DNA of 64,000 nucleotides from the NCBI RefSeq assembly GCF_020906515.1, contig NC_085854.1, forward strand, positions 310,001-374,000, in the 5' to 3' direction. Positions 23,162 through 33,582 of the stretch are shown here, in pieces. The notes under the pieces are model-generated. The model made no database searches. It worked only from the letters and a program-made list of their open reading frames with translations, and had not been told where the DNA came from. The translations under genes were made by a program, and so were the position numbers. Origin of the DNA: Vanrija pseudolonga. Lineage: Eukaryota > Basidiomycota > Tremellomycetes > Trichosporonales > Trichosporonaceae. Position 1 is the stretch's first letter. Each line of letters starts with the position of its first letter.

Positions 23162-23588
23162 ATGATCCTCATCCAAGCATTTGCCCTCCTCGCCACCATC
23201 GCTCCTGCCCTCGGCCTGCAAATGTGGGACCGGTGCAGTGAGTGGAGTCTTGCCGCACGTCGTTCTGGTATTGACCGTAGACAACAACTTCGGCGTGTGT
23301 GACACAACTTCGCACTGCAAGTACTACAAGGGCTCCCCGTCCAAGGGCTACTGCCCCGGTCTCCCAGACAATGTGCAGTGCTGCTGGGCGCCGTCGTGCT
23401 TTGACCCGCGCGCGTGCCCCGTCAAGCCAGTCACTGGCCGCTGCCCAGGCGGCAGCGACAACCTCTACTGTCCCGGCTACGGGGCGATCTGTATGGATCC
23501 GAAGGAGTGCACCGGCGTCCTGGGCGGGACGGTGCTCGACGGCTTCTGCCCCGGCGGACAGAACAACAAGCTGTGCAGGTTCAAGTAG
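23162..23588 (+). CDS. Small secreted 14-cysteine protein, copy 2
   Basis: Exons 23162-23237 and 23281-23588 give 127 residues. The signal peptide MILIQAFALLATIAPALGLQ is nearly that of copy 1, and the mature protein keeps all 14 cysteines (GYCPGLPDNVQCCW, CFDPRACPVKPVTGRCPGG, CPGYGAICMDPKEC, FCPGGQNNKLCRFK). This is the closest pair in the array with copy 1, suggesting the most recent duplication. The first exon is the same 76 nt in both. It differs mainly in the loop before the twelfth Cys. Confidence 0.9.
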
Positions 23589-23915
23589 TAGAGTGCCACA
23601 CGCGGTCATGAGACCGCCGAGAGATGAAACGGTCGCGTTCCGGCGGGTGCCACAGAGGTTGGTTCTCCGCCCTGAGCGTGGGCTGTGAGCGAGGAGTCGG
23701 CTATCCGCCCCACCCGAAGCACTTCGATCAACTGCCTCTGTAGCTTGTTGTCATGTAGATGATTCGGGATATTGGAGCACGCTAAGTCAGCCCCACTGTT
23801 GTTGTCAGCCGCCATTCATCAGGACTCCGCCCGCCCCGACGCGTCACATAAACACGAGGACGCCGCCGCCGCCTCGCCCACCTCTTGAGTCGAGCTCTGT
23901 ACTCTGGCCGACACC
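23589..23915. other. Spacer between Cys-rich copies 2 and 3
   Basis: A 327-bp spacer with the 3' element of copy 2. CACATAAACACG near 23846 is a weak TATA candidate for copy 3. Nothing else is recognised. Confidence 0.5.
23593..23636 (+). promoter_or_regulatory. 3' element of Cys-rich gene copy 2
   Basis: GTGCCACACGCGGTCATGAG continues into ACCG, giving a 5-bp stem CGGTC/GACCG with loop ATGA. GAGATGAAACGGTCG follows. It is the best-formed copy of the shared element and starts 4 nt after the stop codon. Confidence 0.75.
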
Positions 23916-24389
23916 ATGCTCCTAATCCAAGTATTTGCTATCCTCGCCGCCGCCACCCCCGCCCCTCGAGGGTTGCAATGGGGCGACCATTGCCAAGTCG
24001 GTGAGGCTGCCTCGCGCCGCGCGGCGCCACGCTGACCGACCACAGCGAATGACCTCGGCGTGTGCGACACGACAACGGCGTGCGACCACTACAAAGGCAC
24101 GTATTGGACGGGTGCCTGCCCCGGCCTGCCGGACAACGTACGCTGCTGCTGGGCACAGCGGTGCATGGACCCGCGCGCATGCCCCGTCAAGACCATCCCT
24201 GGACGCTGCCCAGGCGGCAGCAACTACGTCTACTGCCCCGGCTACATGGCTTTCTGCTCCAGCCCGAAAGATTGCCTGGCCATGAACAGCGTCTACCCTC
24301 CCGGTCAAGCGACCGTGCTCAACGGCTTCTGTCCCGGCGGAGAGAACAACAAGCTGTGCAGGTGGAAGCAAGCGGAGGATGATTTTTAG
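23916..24389 (+). CDS. Small secreted 14-cysteine protein, copy 3
   Basis: Exons 23916-24000 and 24046-24389 give 142 residues. The signal peptide is MLLIQVFAILAAATPAPRGL, followed by WGDHC with the first mature Cys. All 14 cysteines align with copies 1 and 2 (ACPGLPDNVRCCWAQRC, DPRACPVKTIPGRCPGG, CPGYMAFCSSPKDC, FCPGGENNKLCRWK). The loop before VLNGFCPGG is longer (about eight residues more than copy 2) and the C-terminus extends to an acidic AEDDF. The intron keeps the same position and phase. Confidence 0.9.
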
Positions 24390-24436
24390 TGCCACGCACG
24401 GTCATAGTCCGCCGCCCCGAGAAATGAAACGGTCGT
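24389..24436 (+). promoter_or_regulatory. 3' element of Cys-rich gene copy 3
   Basis: GTGCCACGCACGGTCAT, then a degraded stem (only CGG/CCG remains), then AAATGAAACGGTCG. It overlaps the last base of the stop codon. Both sequence blocks are kept although the hairpin is weaker. Confidence 0.65.
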
Positions 24437-24751
24437 GTTCGTGTTCCGTGCAGTGCTCCGTCCTGAGCGTACACAAGATGGGGGTACAGGCGAATAGTGG
24501 GCGCAGAGACGTTAGACTGATGGGCTGACCTCCTCCCGAACCCCGGTCGCCCACCCCGCCCACTTGCGTTCTAAAAATATAGAGTTCAAGCTTTGGTCCG
24601 GGATCGTTGATGAGGTCAGGTGCCACTTTGGTCGCTCTGCTCGCTCGACAACAACGATTGCTCCGAGCGACCGAGACACGACGAGTGATAAACAGGCGAC
24701 ACTAGGGACTCAATGCACCCCCACCCACCCACGGACCCAGACACCCGCGCC
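24390..24751. other. Spacer between Cys-rich copies 3 and 4
   Basis: A 362-bp spacer. An A/T-rich patch TAAAAATATAGAG at about 24572-24584 is a possible TATA region for copy 4, although it lies about 170 bp upstream of the ATG. Confidence 0.5.
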
Positions 24752-25214
24752 ATGCTCTTCGCCCAAGCGTTCCTCCTCCTCGCCGCCTCGTCAGCCACCT
24801 ACGCCATGAGCTGGGGCGACCAGTGCCAGCTTGGTACGTCCGCCACACCACCACACGCGCTCGCTGACTCGCTCGCTCGCAGGCAACACGGTCAACATGG
24901 GCGTGTGCGACTCGACCTCGTCGTGCGCCAGCGTTGGCGGGAGCGCGTCGCCCGGCTTCTGCCCCGGCCTGCCGAACAAGATTCAATGCTGCTACAAGAA
25001 GGGCTGCTTCAACCCGCGCGCGTGCCCCGTCACACCTATCCGGAACAGGTGCCCCGGCGGCAGCGACAACGTCTTCTGTCCCGGCTACAATGCGTTCTGC
25101 ACCAACCCCGCCCTGTGCACCGAGGCGCACCAGGGCAAAGGGTCACAGGCGACCGTCCTCACTGGGTTCTGTCCTTACGGTGCCGACTTTAAGCTTTGCA
25201 GGGTCAGGGCGTAG
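24752..25214 (+). CDS. Small secreted 14-cysteine protein, copy 4
   Basis: Exons 24752-24833 and 24883-25214 give 137 residues. The signal peptide is MLFAQAFLLLAASSATYAMS, then WGDQCQL as in copy 3. The 14 cysteines are conserved (FCPGLPNKIQCCYKKGCFNP, RACPVTPIRNRCPGG, CPGYNAFCTNPALC, FCPYGADFKLCRV), but this is the most diverged copy: VQCC becomes IQCC, FCPGG becomes FCPYG, and the terminal RWK is RVRA. Last gene of the array, convergent with the D-lactate dehydrogenase gene 252 bp away. Confidence 0.88.
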
Positions 25215-25249
25215 GCATGTTAGGCATGCAGTGTGGAGGAATGAACTTG

Positions 25250-25288
25250 GTGCCACACACGGGCCATGAACGAGGGGATGAAACAGCC
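25250..25288 (+). promoter_or_regulatory. 3' element of Cys-rich gene copy 4, degenerate
   Basis: GTGCCACACACGGGCCATGA followed by GGGGATGAAAC. The first block and GATGAAAC are kept, but no hairpin forms. It lies about 35 nt after the stop codon, further away than in the other copies. Confidence 0.6.
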
Positions 25289-25466
25289 ACCTGTGGGATC
25301 CCACTTTCGGACAACTACTTCGTGTCGGCACGCAAAGCAGCATGATCCCAAGCGTAAAACCAGCGATCAGTGAAACCCAGCGATCAGTGATTGAATTCTC
25401 CCCGCCGTGACTGCTAACCCTACATCCGATAATCTATGATGATGCTGCTACCACGCCACACCCCGT

Positions 25467-27380
25467 CTACTTCTTGGAGTCGTTGGCGTGGGGCGGCCTA
25501 ATGTGGGGGTAGATCTTTCCGGGGTTGAACAGGTTGTGGGGGTCGATAGTGCGCTTGACCGTCTCCATGAGGTTGACGGTACCCTCACCGAGCTCGGTGT
25601 CGAGGTACTCGATCTTTCCGATACCGACGCCGTGCTCGCCGGTGCAGGTTCCTCCGAGGCGGATGGCACGCTCAACCATGTCGTGGACTGCCTCCTTGAC
25701 GCGGTGGAGCTCGTCGTCGTTGGAGAAGAGGGCGAGCGAGTGGACGTTGCCGTCACCGACGTGGCCGAAGTGGCATGCCTCGAGGCCGCGCTTCTCAAAG
25801 TCCTCCGACGTCTCCTGCACCAGGCGCGGGAGCTTGGAGATGGGAACACACACGTCGGTCGTCCACACGCGACCGTCAGGGCGAAGAGCGAGAACCGACC
25901 ACAGGGCAGCCTTGCGGCCCTCCCACAGGTCCGCAGCCTCCTTGTCCGTACGCGAGAACTCGAAGCCCTTGCCGCCGTGCTTGGACGTCAGGTCCTTGAC
26001 GGCCTTGGCCGTCTCCTTCATGATGGCCTCGGAGCTGGGCGCCGGGTCAGCGAATGCGAGCACGAAGTCCATCACACGACGCACCCCTGGAACTTGAAGA
26101 AGAGCGTGTCCGTCTCGGGGTACGACCTGCCCGCGAGGCCGCCGAGGTTGATGGCGCGGATGGTACGGCCGTCGAGGTACTCGACGCACTCTGCGTTGGG
26201 TGAGCGGGAGACACACTTTGGTGTAGGCGGCGTTCACACTCACGAACAGGGTAGCCCTCGTTGACAACCTCGGTGGCAGCACGGACAGCCTCCTCAACAC
26301 TGGGGAAGTTGACAATGGCGACCTTGGTAGGCAGGGCGGGGGCGAGACGGATGGTCGCCTCGGTGATAATACCGAGCGAGCCCTCGGCACCAATGAAGAG
26401 CTTGGTCGCGTCCCAACCGGCGCTCGACTTGCGGGCGTTGGAGCGGGTCTTGATCACCTCGCCGGTGGGGAGAACAACAGTGAAGTTGATGAACCACTCG
26501 GCCTTGGCAGTACCGTAGCGGACAGCGTTGGTGCCCGAGCAGCCGGTACCGGCCATGCCGCCGATCGTGGCGCCGGGTCCAGGGTCGAGAGGGAAGAAGA
26601 GCTTGACGCCGTCCTTCTTGAGCTGCTCGTTGAACTCGTCCCACTTGACACCGGCCTGAACGACGGCCTCGCCGTCAGCCACGCTCAGGCTGACCACCTT
26701 GTCGAGACGCGACAGGTCGATCGAGATACCGCCGTAAGGCTAAGGGCGGGCGTTAGTACACAGCATCACACTCAACGGCGCCCACTCACCGAGCTGTAGT
26801 GGCCCTCCAAAGAGGTACCGCCCGCAAAGGGCGTGATGGGGATGCGGTACTTCTGGGCGATGCGCACAAGGTCCTGGACCTCGGAGGTCGAGTCGACCCA
26901 GACGACGACAGTCGGGCGGTGAGCCTCATGGTACGACCAGTCTGAGATGCCGTGGGCGCTGAGGTCGTCCTCGTCCGTGCTGACGCTGTCCTCCTTGTTG
27001 CGCGACTTCCACAGCTCCTGGATCTCGGCAATGGCGCTGCGGTACGCAGTGGGGGTGCCGTACTTGGGCTGGTTGAGGTCCTGGAGCCTGATGGCGACGC
27101 CCGAGTCAATAAGGGTGGGCGCGAACGCGGGCTGGACAAAAGTGCTCGCAATGGCGAAACCGGCGGCTCCGGCGCTGAGGATGAGCGCAATGTTCAGGAA
27201 GGCGGTAGCGCTCGCCAGCGACTTGCGGGCCTTTGCCTGCTCCTCGGGGGTGGGACGGCCAGACTGCGTCGACTGGAAGCGGAACGTCTGGCGAGCCTGC
27301 AGGCGGGGCGCAGACCGCAAGCTGCTAGCTGTGCTGGAGCGCACCGATGCGCGCAAGGGAAGGGCGGCACGAGAAAACAT
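25467..27380 (-). CDS. DLD1: D-lactate dehydrogenase (cytochrome), mitochondrial
   Basis: Four minus-strand exons (26790-27380, 26244-26739, 26085-26190, 25467-26034) give 586 residues. It oxidises D-lactate to pyruvate with FAD and passes electrons to cytochrome c in the mitochondrial intermembrane space. The N-terminus (MFSRAALPLRASVRSSTASS) is a typical presequence, followed by a membrane-anchor segment FLNIALILSAGAAGFAIAST, as in yeast Dld1. The FAD-binding (PCMH) domain shows ITPFAGGTSLEGHYSSPYGG and GATIGGMAGTGCSGTNAVRY. The C-terminal substrate domain shows CHFGHVGDGNVHS and GTCTGEHGVGIGK with the metal/active-site histidines. Introns are 50-53 nt. Confidence 0.96.
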
Positions 27381-28521
27381 TATTTTTGTTGAGACGACGA
27401 CGAGGTGGAGGAGAAAGAAAGCAACGTCGCTCTCGCGCTTGCGCCTTATGGGGAGCGAGCTCGTCATGAAAGCACGGAGGCTCCGCGCGCGCGTGCTTGC
27501 TTGCTTCGGTTCAGATACCGAGAAACCGAAGCCGCGGGCCTTGGCGCCCAATTGGCCGAAGTGAGGGGCAGGCAGTAAGCATTAGAAACGGCAGGGCGGG
27601 GCATTAGGATATCGCGCAATGTGTGGTTAGCGGTCGAGGGTCGCGGGTGAGCCAGTGTCAGTTGTGCCAGGGTAGCATTTGCCACGAAAACCGATTAGCG
27701 CCATACACGACATCGATTTTGGCGGTCTTGGCCGACAGACGCGCCGTGACTCACACGGCGCCGCTCGCTTGTTGCTTAGTAAGGCGAGGAACAAGAGATG
27801 GCTACAGCCATCATGTGAGCGAGCCGTGGCGGTGACCGGCCCGCTGGGGGTCAATGTGGTGACTGTGTTGCTAGAGCAACAACACACTGACTGTCGTCTG
27901 TGGCGGAATCACCATTCCGGATTGCGACGACACGGTAATCAATCCGATGATATGAGCTCTCGGGATCGGTTCTTGATTCCAGCCGGCCAGATTCTCGATA
28001 TTCGGGTAGAGGATACCGTGGAGAGTCGTGTGCATGCGGCCGTGTGTGTGCGGGACGAGTTGTGTGATGCATGCGAGGTGGCGGGGGAGAAGGTATTGTT
28101 GGCAAGTCGAGCAAGGCAGGCAGTCACTGCCACGCGGTATCATCACGTGACTGGATGTACGGAACCAGAGTTGAAACGAGACACTGCTCACTATAACGGA
28201 GGATCAGGCACGTATGACGGGCGGGGGCACCCACCCACCCAGGCTGACGTCGAGCCGCCATTCCCTGCCTTCCCTGCCTTCCCTGCCTTCCCCGGCCCGT
28301 CGCGCGCCTGGCTGGCTGGACGCGTTCAAAGGACAAAGGCAAAAGATCCGCAGATACCACTGGCTGGGTGGGTGGTCCAAATCGAGCACCAGCCGCATGC
28401 CGCCACCATAACGCCAGCCAGACCCGTGACTGGGCTCTTTCTCTCCTACTGAACACGACGACGATAGCGAGCACCTTACTCTCTCTCTCTTCAGTCGCTC
28501 ACTCAGTACGCAACACAGGCA
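27381..28521. promoter_or_regulatory. Divergent intergenic region DLD1 / TRP channel
   Basis: A 1.1-kb region between two divergent genes. It contains a 9-nt-unit minisatellite (28261-28292) and a TC-rich leader (about 28438-28500) before the channel start. There is no supported gene; the 257-codon frame at 27679-28452 is motif-free. Confidence 0.5.
28261..28292. repeat. (TTCCCTGCC)n short minisatellite
   Basis: Three and a half nearly perfect copies of a 9-nt unit in the promoter region of the channel gene. Confidence 0.85.
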
Positions 28522-31015
28522 ATGACCACCCCGGCCTCAGGCACTGGCGCTGAGGCGTCTGGCGCCGTCGTCGTCTCGACCACCACGGTCGAGACAACGA
28601 CGCTCGCGGCACCTTCCTCGCCGCTCGTCGGCGCAGGCTTCGACCCAGAGGACGAAGGCACCTCGGTCTTTGAGCTGGTACACACGCTCCACGCTACCAT
28701 CACTGCGGCCATCGACACGCCCATGACGTGGGACGAGCTCAAGTCGCCCAGCGTCAACTACACGCTCGTCAAGCCCATTGTGCAGCGCTTCAAGCCGACC
28801 GAGGACGACGACGACGATAACGACGGCCACTCGCTCGGCGGCGTCCTCTACGCCATCTTTGCCAACCGGTACGTCCCAAGGCCGTAGACCCCGCGCTGAT
28901 CCCCAGTGTCCAGTTCATCAACCTCGCGGACGAGGACCTCTCGTACGCGCCGCTCCAGTCCTCGCGCGCCCTGTTCTGCGAGCTCCTCGCCAGTGAGTAA
29001 CCAACCCCGTCACGGTGACTGGGAGCGCACGTTCTCTAACCTCGCACCCAGTCAAGATCCTCCGCACGAGCCCAACGGTGCAGGACGAGGCCGAGCTCTG
29101 CAGCGAGCTTGTGCGTGCGTGGAGTGCGCTCGAGGGCGCTCCGGACACCGTCATTGCCTCGCTGCATGACGGCGAGCGTCTTGTCAAGACCCGCACGTCG
29201 GCGCTCGACCTCGCCATCGTGTCTGGCTCCAAGAAGTTCCTCTCCCAGCCCCTGGTGCAGCACCTCATCACCCTCATCTACGATGGTGATCTCATCTACT
29301 CGCCCGTGTCGAGCCACGCCCTCATCGCCGACTCGCTCTCCAATCCCGCTCCTAAGCGCCGTCGTCGCGGTATCACCAGCACCGAGGAGCACGAGGAGGA
29401 GGAGGAGGAAAGCCAGCCAGTCGAGGTGTACGCCTACAATCCTTACAAGGCTGGCTGGCTCGACTACCAGCGCCTCAGAGTCCCGCGCTGGCGCCGCTGG
29501 ATCGAGTTCCTCTCGCTTACCATCCTCATCACGCTCTTCCTCCTGACCCTGTCGAGTGAGTCGGACCCTGTGGCGCTGACGACACTGCTGACCTTGCAGC
29601 CCGCCGCGTCCGCCACCCTATCCACTTCACCAACGTCGAAATCCTCTTCATTGCGTACACGTTTGGCTTTATCCTCGACGAGTTTGCCGCCTCCAAGGAG
29701 CACGGTCTCGCCGTGTACCTCGCGTCCGTGTGGAACACGTTTGACCTGACGTTTATCGGCATCTTCCTCACGTATCTCTTCCTTCGCCTGAGATCGCTCG
29801 CGACGCACGACCCGGCGACCGCGGATCTCGGCTACGATATCCTGTCGCTCGGCGCGTGTATCCTCTTCCCGCGTCTGGCGTTCATCCTGATCCAGGACAA
29901 TGTCGTGCTCCTCGCCCTTCGGGGCATGATCGCCACGTTCTTCGGCTTCATGGCCCTCATCGCCATCGCGTTCAGCGGCATCTTCTTCTGTCTCTGGACC
30001 ATGGGCAAGGAGAAGCAGATCCGCACCGGCCGCATCTTTGGCCTCATGTTCTCGACCTGGTTTGGCGGCTCGTCGAGCGTCTTTGGTTTTGAGCGCGTCC
30101 CGCCCGAGGAGATCCACCCGACCCTTGGCCCCGGCGTCCTCTTCGCCTATGCGCTTCTCTGCGGTCTCTTCCTCGTTCCCATGCTCACGTCCCTCCTGTC
30201 CAACAAGTTCTCGGCAGTCCGGTCCAACGCCAACGAGGAGTACCTCTTCCAGCGTGTCGTCACCACGGTTGAAGGTGTCAAGTCGGACGCCATCTTCTCG
30301 TACCTGCCGCCATTCAACATTGCCGCGCTGGTTATTCTCCTGCCTCTGGGTGAATTCGCCAGCCCACAGACCCTCCACAACGTCAACGTCTTCCTCATCC
30401 GCCTGACGGTGAGTTTGCCGCGGCTCTCGGCGCTTCTGGACACCCCACTGATGATGACGTCAGAACTTCCCCCTTCTCTTCCTCATCTCCGCCTACGAGC
30501 GCTCTCGCTACCGTGCGCTCCGCCGTGCCGTCCGCCTCGGCGAGCGCGGCGTGCACCCCGAGTACAAGAACAGCTGGACCGAGTGAGTACTGAGTGGACT
30601 GTTCGTGGCGTCTGGGCCGACCCTGACAACAACGCACAGCACCTTCCTTGGCGGCGGAGCCCAGAGCGTCATCCGCGCTGCCTTTGAGGTTGCGCCACCC
30701 GTGGTCAAGCAGGAGACGCCGCCTGCGTCCGAGAGCCCCTCCAAGGCTGGCGCCGACGTCAAGCCTGGCAAGGATACGCTTGCGCCAGCGGCCAAGAATG
30801 GCAAGGACAAGGCTGCGCCGCCTCCTCTCCCTCTTGCCGCGTCCAAGCCGGCCGGCCGTCCACTCGAGTCGCCTCTTGGCAGGCTGTTCCGCCAAGAGCG
30901 CAGCGGTGCGACGGTCACTGTCACTGCGGAGGAGTGGGCCGAGGTCCGCGACTCGCAGAAGCGCCTCGAGGAGATGCTTGACAAGCTCCTCGCGGTGAGC
31001 GGGGCCGCCAAGTAA
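28522..31015 (+). CDS. YVC1/TRPY-type vacuolar cation channel
   Basis: Six exons (28522-28868, 28907-28992, 29052-29555, 29600-30408, 30464-30582, 30640-31015) give 746 residues. The order matches fungal TRPY channels: a long cytosolic N-terminal helical region (VFELVHTLHATITAAIDTPM, SALDLAIVSGSKKFLSQPLV), then the YNPYKAGWLDYQRLRVPRW linker, and hydrophobic segments including WIEFLSLTILITLFLLTLS, VEILFIAYTFGFILDEFAAS, FDLTFIGIFLTYLFLRLRS, IATFFGFMALIAIAFSGIFF and the pore-side FSTWFGGSSSVFGFERV. A last transmembrane helix precedes NKFSAVRSNANEEYLFQRVV, a strongly conserved post-TM segment in YVC1. Yeast Yvc1 releases vacuolar Ca2+ on stretch or osmotic shock. The C-terminus is Pro/Lys-rich and then helical. 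Confidence 0.92.
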
Positions 31016-31335
31016 TCTCGGCCCTGAGTAACCACTGCGGCCATCATCGCCGCACCGCCTCTCGGCGATTGAAGTTTCTCTCCTTCTTGTACATAGTTAA
31101 TCTTTACGACCGTAGTCCACTTGACGGCACTTCACGACGTCATCACGTCAATCATACGCCCCCTCCTCCACCTCCAAATGCAACAATGTTTTCCTTACGT
31201 GTCCGGCTCAGCTGGTGCATTACTGATATAATAGTCTTGTCTGCCAGACGTGCGTGTGCGTGTTTGCGTGTGTTACACCTGGTCCAGCCGAAAGATATAG
31301 GTATTATGATCAATGGGGGAGGGGGAGGGGTCCGC
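31016..31335. other. Convergent 3' region between channel and RCR-like genes
   Basis: A 320-bp region between two convergent stop codons, somewhat A/T-richer than its surroundings (for example TTGTACATAGTTAATC near 31085). It probably holds both 3' UTRs and poly(A) sites. Confidence 0.5.
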
Positions 31336-32233
31336 CTAGTTCTTGCCGGGGGGAGGGCCGGTGGGCGGGGCGTAGCTGCTGGTGTTGTTGGCGTGCGGGG
31401 GAGGGCCGCTGGGGGGAGCGTACGAGTTGCCCTGGCCTGGGGGTGTGTCAGCGCTGTGTTCTACTACGGCCGGTATGACAGAGTGGACGCCTCGACGCCA
31501 TCCTGCACTGCAGTGTTGCGCAGTCGCAGATGGGTCTCGGCTCTGCTCGCTCCAACCCAACTTACCATAGACGGGGGGCGAGTCGATGCCGCCCTTGAGC
31601 TCATTCTCCTTGGCCTGCTCGTACTCGTACCCGTGCTCGACGTCGCCGCCGCCCTGCGCGCCGTCGGCAGTGCGCGACTGGCCATAGTAGCCGGCCGCGG
31701 CGCCGCCGGGCTGGTAGCTGTTGGGCGGGGGGGCGGGGTTACCGTACGCGCTGTAGCCGCCGTACACGCCCTGCGGGGGCGGCGGGTTGTTGCCGTACGG
31801 GACCGACGGCTGGACGTTGTTCGTCTGCACGGGCGGCGGGCGGAACTGCGCGTTGGCGGCCTGCTGCCTCCTGCGGCGCGTGCGTCAGCGAGCGCTGTAA
31901 TGTAATGTCTTGGCATCACGCCGACTCACTTGCGGCGCGCGACTCCACACAACGTCAGGAGGAGGAAGACGAACACGGCGACACCGATTCCGATACCGAT
32001 GCGCGCGCCCGTCGAGAGGCGGTTGCAGTAGTACGCTGTGGCGTGGGGTTAGCTGGGCTCGAAGCTGAGCGCGCCGATGGACAAGGTGCGGAGCGCACGC
32101 CCTAGTCCCTCGGCGGCAGCTCCATCCGCCACTCACCCCGGCCGTACCGGTCGTAACAGATGCTCCGGGCCGCGACGGCGCCAGGAGCCTGGAGTAGGGC
32201 GCCAGCGAGCGCGAGTGCGATGGCGGTGCTCAT
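31336..32233 (-). CDS. Single-pass membrane protein, RCR-like (chitin/trafficking)
   Basis: Four minus-strand exons (32137-32233, 31930-32035, 31566-31870, 31336-31436) give 202 residues. A signal-like N-terminus (MSTAIALALAGALLQAPGAV) is followed by a short luminal part ICYDRYGRAYYCNRLSTGAR, one transmembrane helix (IGIGIGVAVFVFLLLTLCGV) and a basic stop-transfer ARRKRQQAAN. The cytosolic tail is Pro/Gly/Tyr-rich (PPPQGVYGGYSAYGNPAPPP) and contains ENELKGG near a PPVYG motif. This layout fits the RCR family (PF12273), whose yeast members Rcr1/Rcr2 are PY-motif proteins that bind Rsp5 and affect chitin deposition and trafficking. The match rests on architecture and short motifs, so the family call is moderate. 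Confidence 0.72.
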
Positions 32234-33582
32234 TGTGGTGGTGTGTATGGGGTGGATGTGCGATGGCAAAGAAGATCAATGTGTGATGGTAGAGCGTGAT
32301 CGGCTCGGCGGAGCAGGGGGGAGTCAGTCACTTGAGATTCCTCTGTCCGTGCGCCCGCCACCGACTCGGAGTGGCAAAACATGGGTGGGGCTTGGCGCGG
32401 AAGCAAATGCGCCGAAGCGAGTGTGACGAGTGAGCGCGTGGCGAGAATGTGGCACTTTGGGCTGGCGCGTGGCTTCCACGTGGGAGGCTTACTCGGCCCC
32501 CCACCACACCCCGGCGACCAAGCCAAGTGGCGACGGACGCCAGGCGACGACACAGCGCTAATCTGGCTCTATTCACGCCACAGAGCGCGGAGCAGCAGCC
32601 AGGCCCTGAGCCAACCGGTGCTGTCGAGCAGCAACGGCGCAGCGCAGCAGCGTGCTGCTGTGGACACAGCGACACAGGCTATCCTCCTTTCGTACGACCC
32701 CTGAGCCAGTGCTGTGGACTCATGTTGGCGGGAGATCAGCAGGGCACGCCGGTGCCGTGGGCACGCAGCTGCACGGATGCCGAGAAGCGAGGGGGGATTA
32801 CGGTTCCAGCTCGCGTCCTTCTCGCCGTGTCGTTGCTGGAGCTGCTTCTTCTTGCCCGATGCATGCGGCCAAGAGGAGCGCACGCACGCAGATCGCTGTG
32901 CTTGCGCTGCACCGAGCTATGCGCCTATGCTGCCCAGCGTCGCTCCGCTCCGCTGCGTGCGGCTCCGACTGTCAACCGAAGCAAGCAAGCAAGCAGCCGC
33001 CTTACCCAACTCAAGATAGCCATACAATGACATGACGACAATGTGCGCGCAATGACATTACCTCAGGGGCAGTGGGTGGGGTAATGCTGCTTTCTTCATG
33101 TTCGCTGGGTCAGGGCGGAGCCGAAAGGGACCCACTGTGCTGGGTTATGTCTGTCTCTCGGCTTATCTTCATTGAGACTGACTCTGCATGCCGGGCATGT
33201 GAGGTAGGCAGCAGTGCAGCAGTGCTGGCTCGGTGCCCCGGCTGTGTGTGATGAATGAGGCGTCGCTGCGTTGCGTTGCCCTGCCCTGTGCCGTGAGCCT
33301 GTGGCCGATCTGTGCGCGGTGTTGCTCTGCCTGCCGCGCTATCCTACGCCTCGTCGCCTCTGCGACGCCTCGTGCCGACCGACCGACCGACGCCTCTGCC
33401 CTGGGCGATATGAGATGCACAGGCCCAAGCATGCTGCTGGGCAGGCTGGCGCTGCTGGCGCTGCGCTGGTGCCCGCGCACCACCTTCCTGGCTTGTCCTT
33501 CTCACCGCTAATATATAGCCAGGCCAGAGGGGCAGCTCATCATCCCCAGCCAAGCTCGCTCCCACCACCCCCCACCCACACC
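32234..33582. other. Intergenic region, 1.3 kb
   Basis: No supported gene. A TATATA box occurs at about 33511-33517 (see separate entry), 66 bp before the next ATG. Frames in the rest are low complexity. Confidence 0.5.
33511..33518 (+). promoter_or_regulatory. TATA box of the gene at 33583
   Basis: ATATATAG in a GC-rich region, about 70 bp upstream of the ATG at 33583. Confidence 0.6.

Noticed and set aside
25488-26264. 258-codon plus-strand frame
   Set aside because: Antisense to DLD1, whose catalytic motifs are unmistakable on the minus strand.
29464-30378. 304-codon minus-strand frame
   Set aside because: Antisense to the YVC1-type channel exons; Glu/Arg-rich shadow with no motif.
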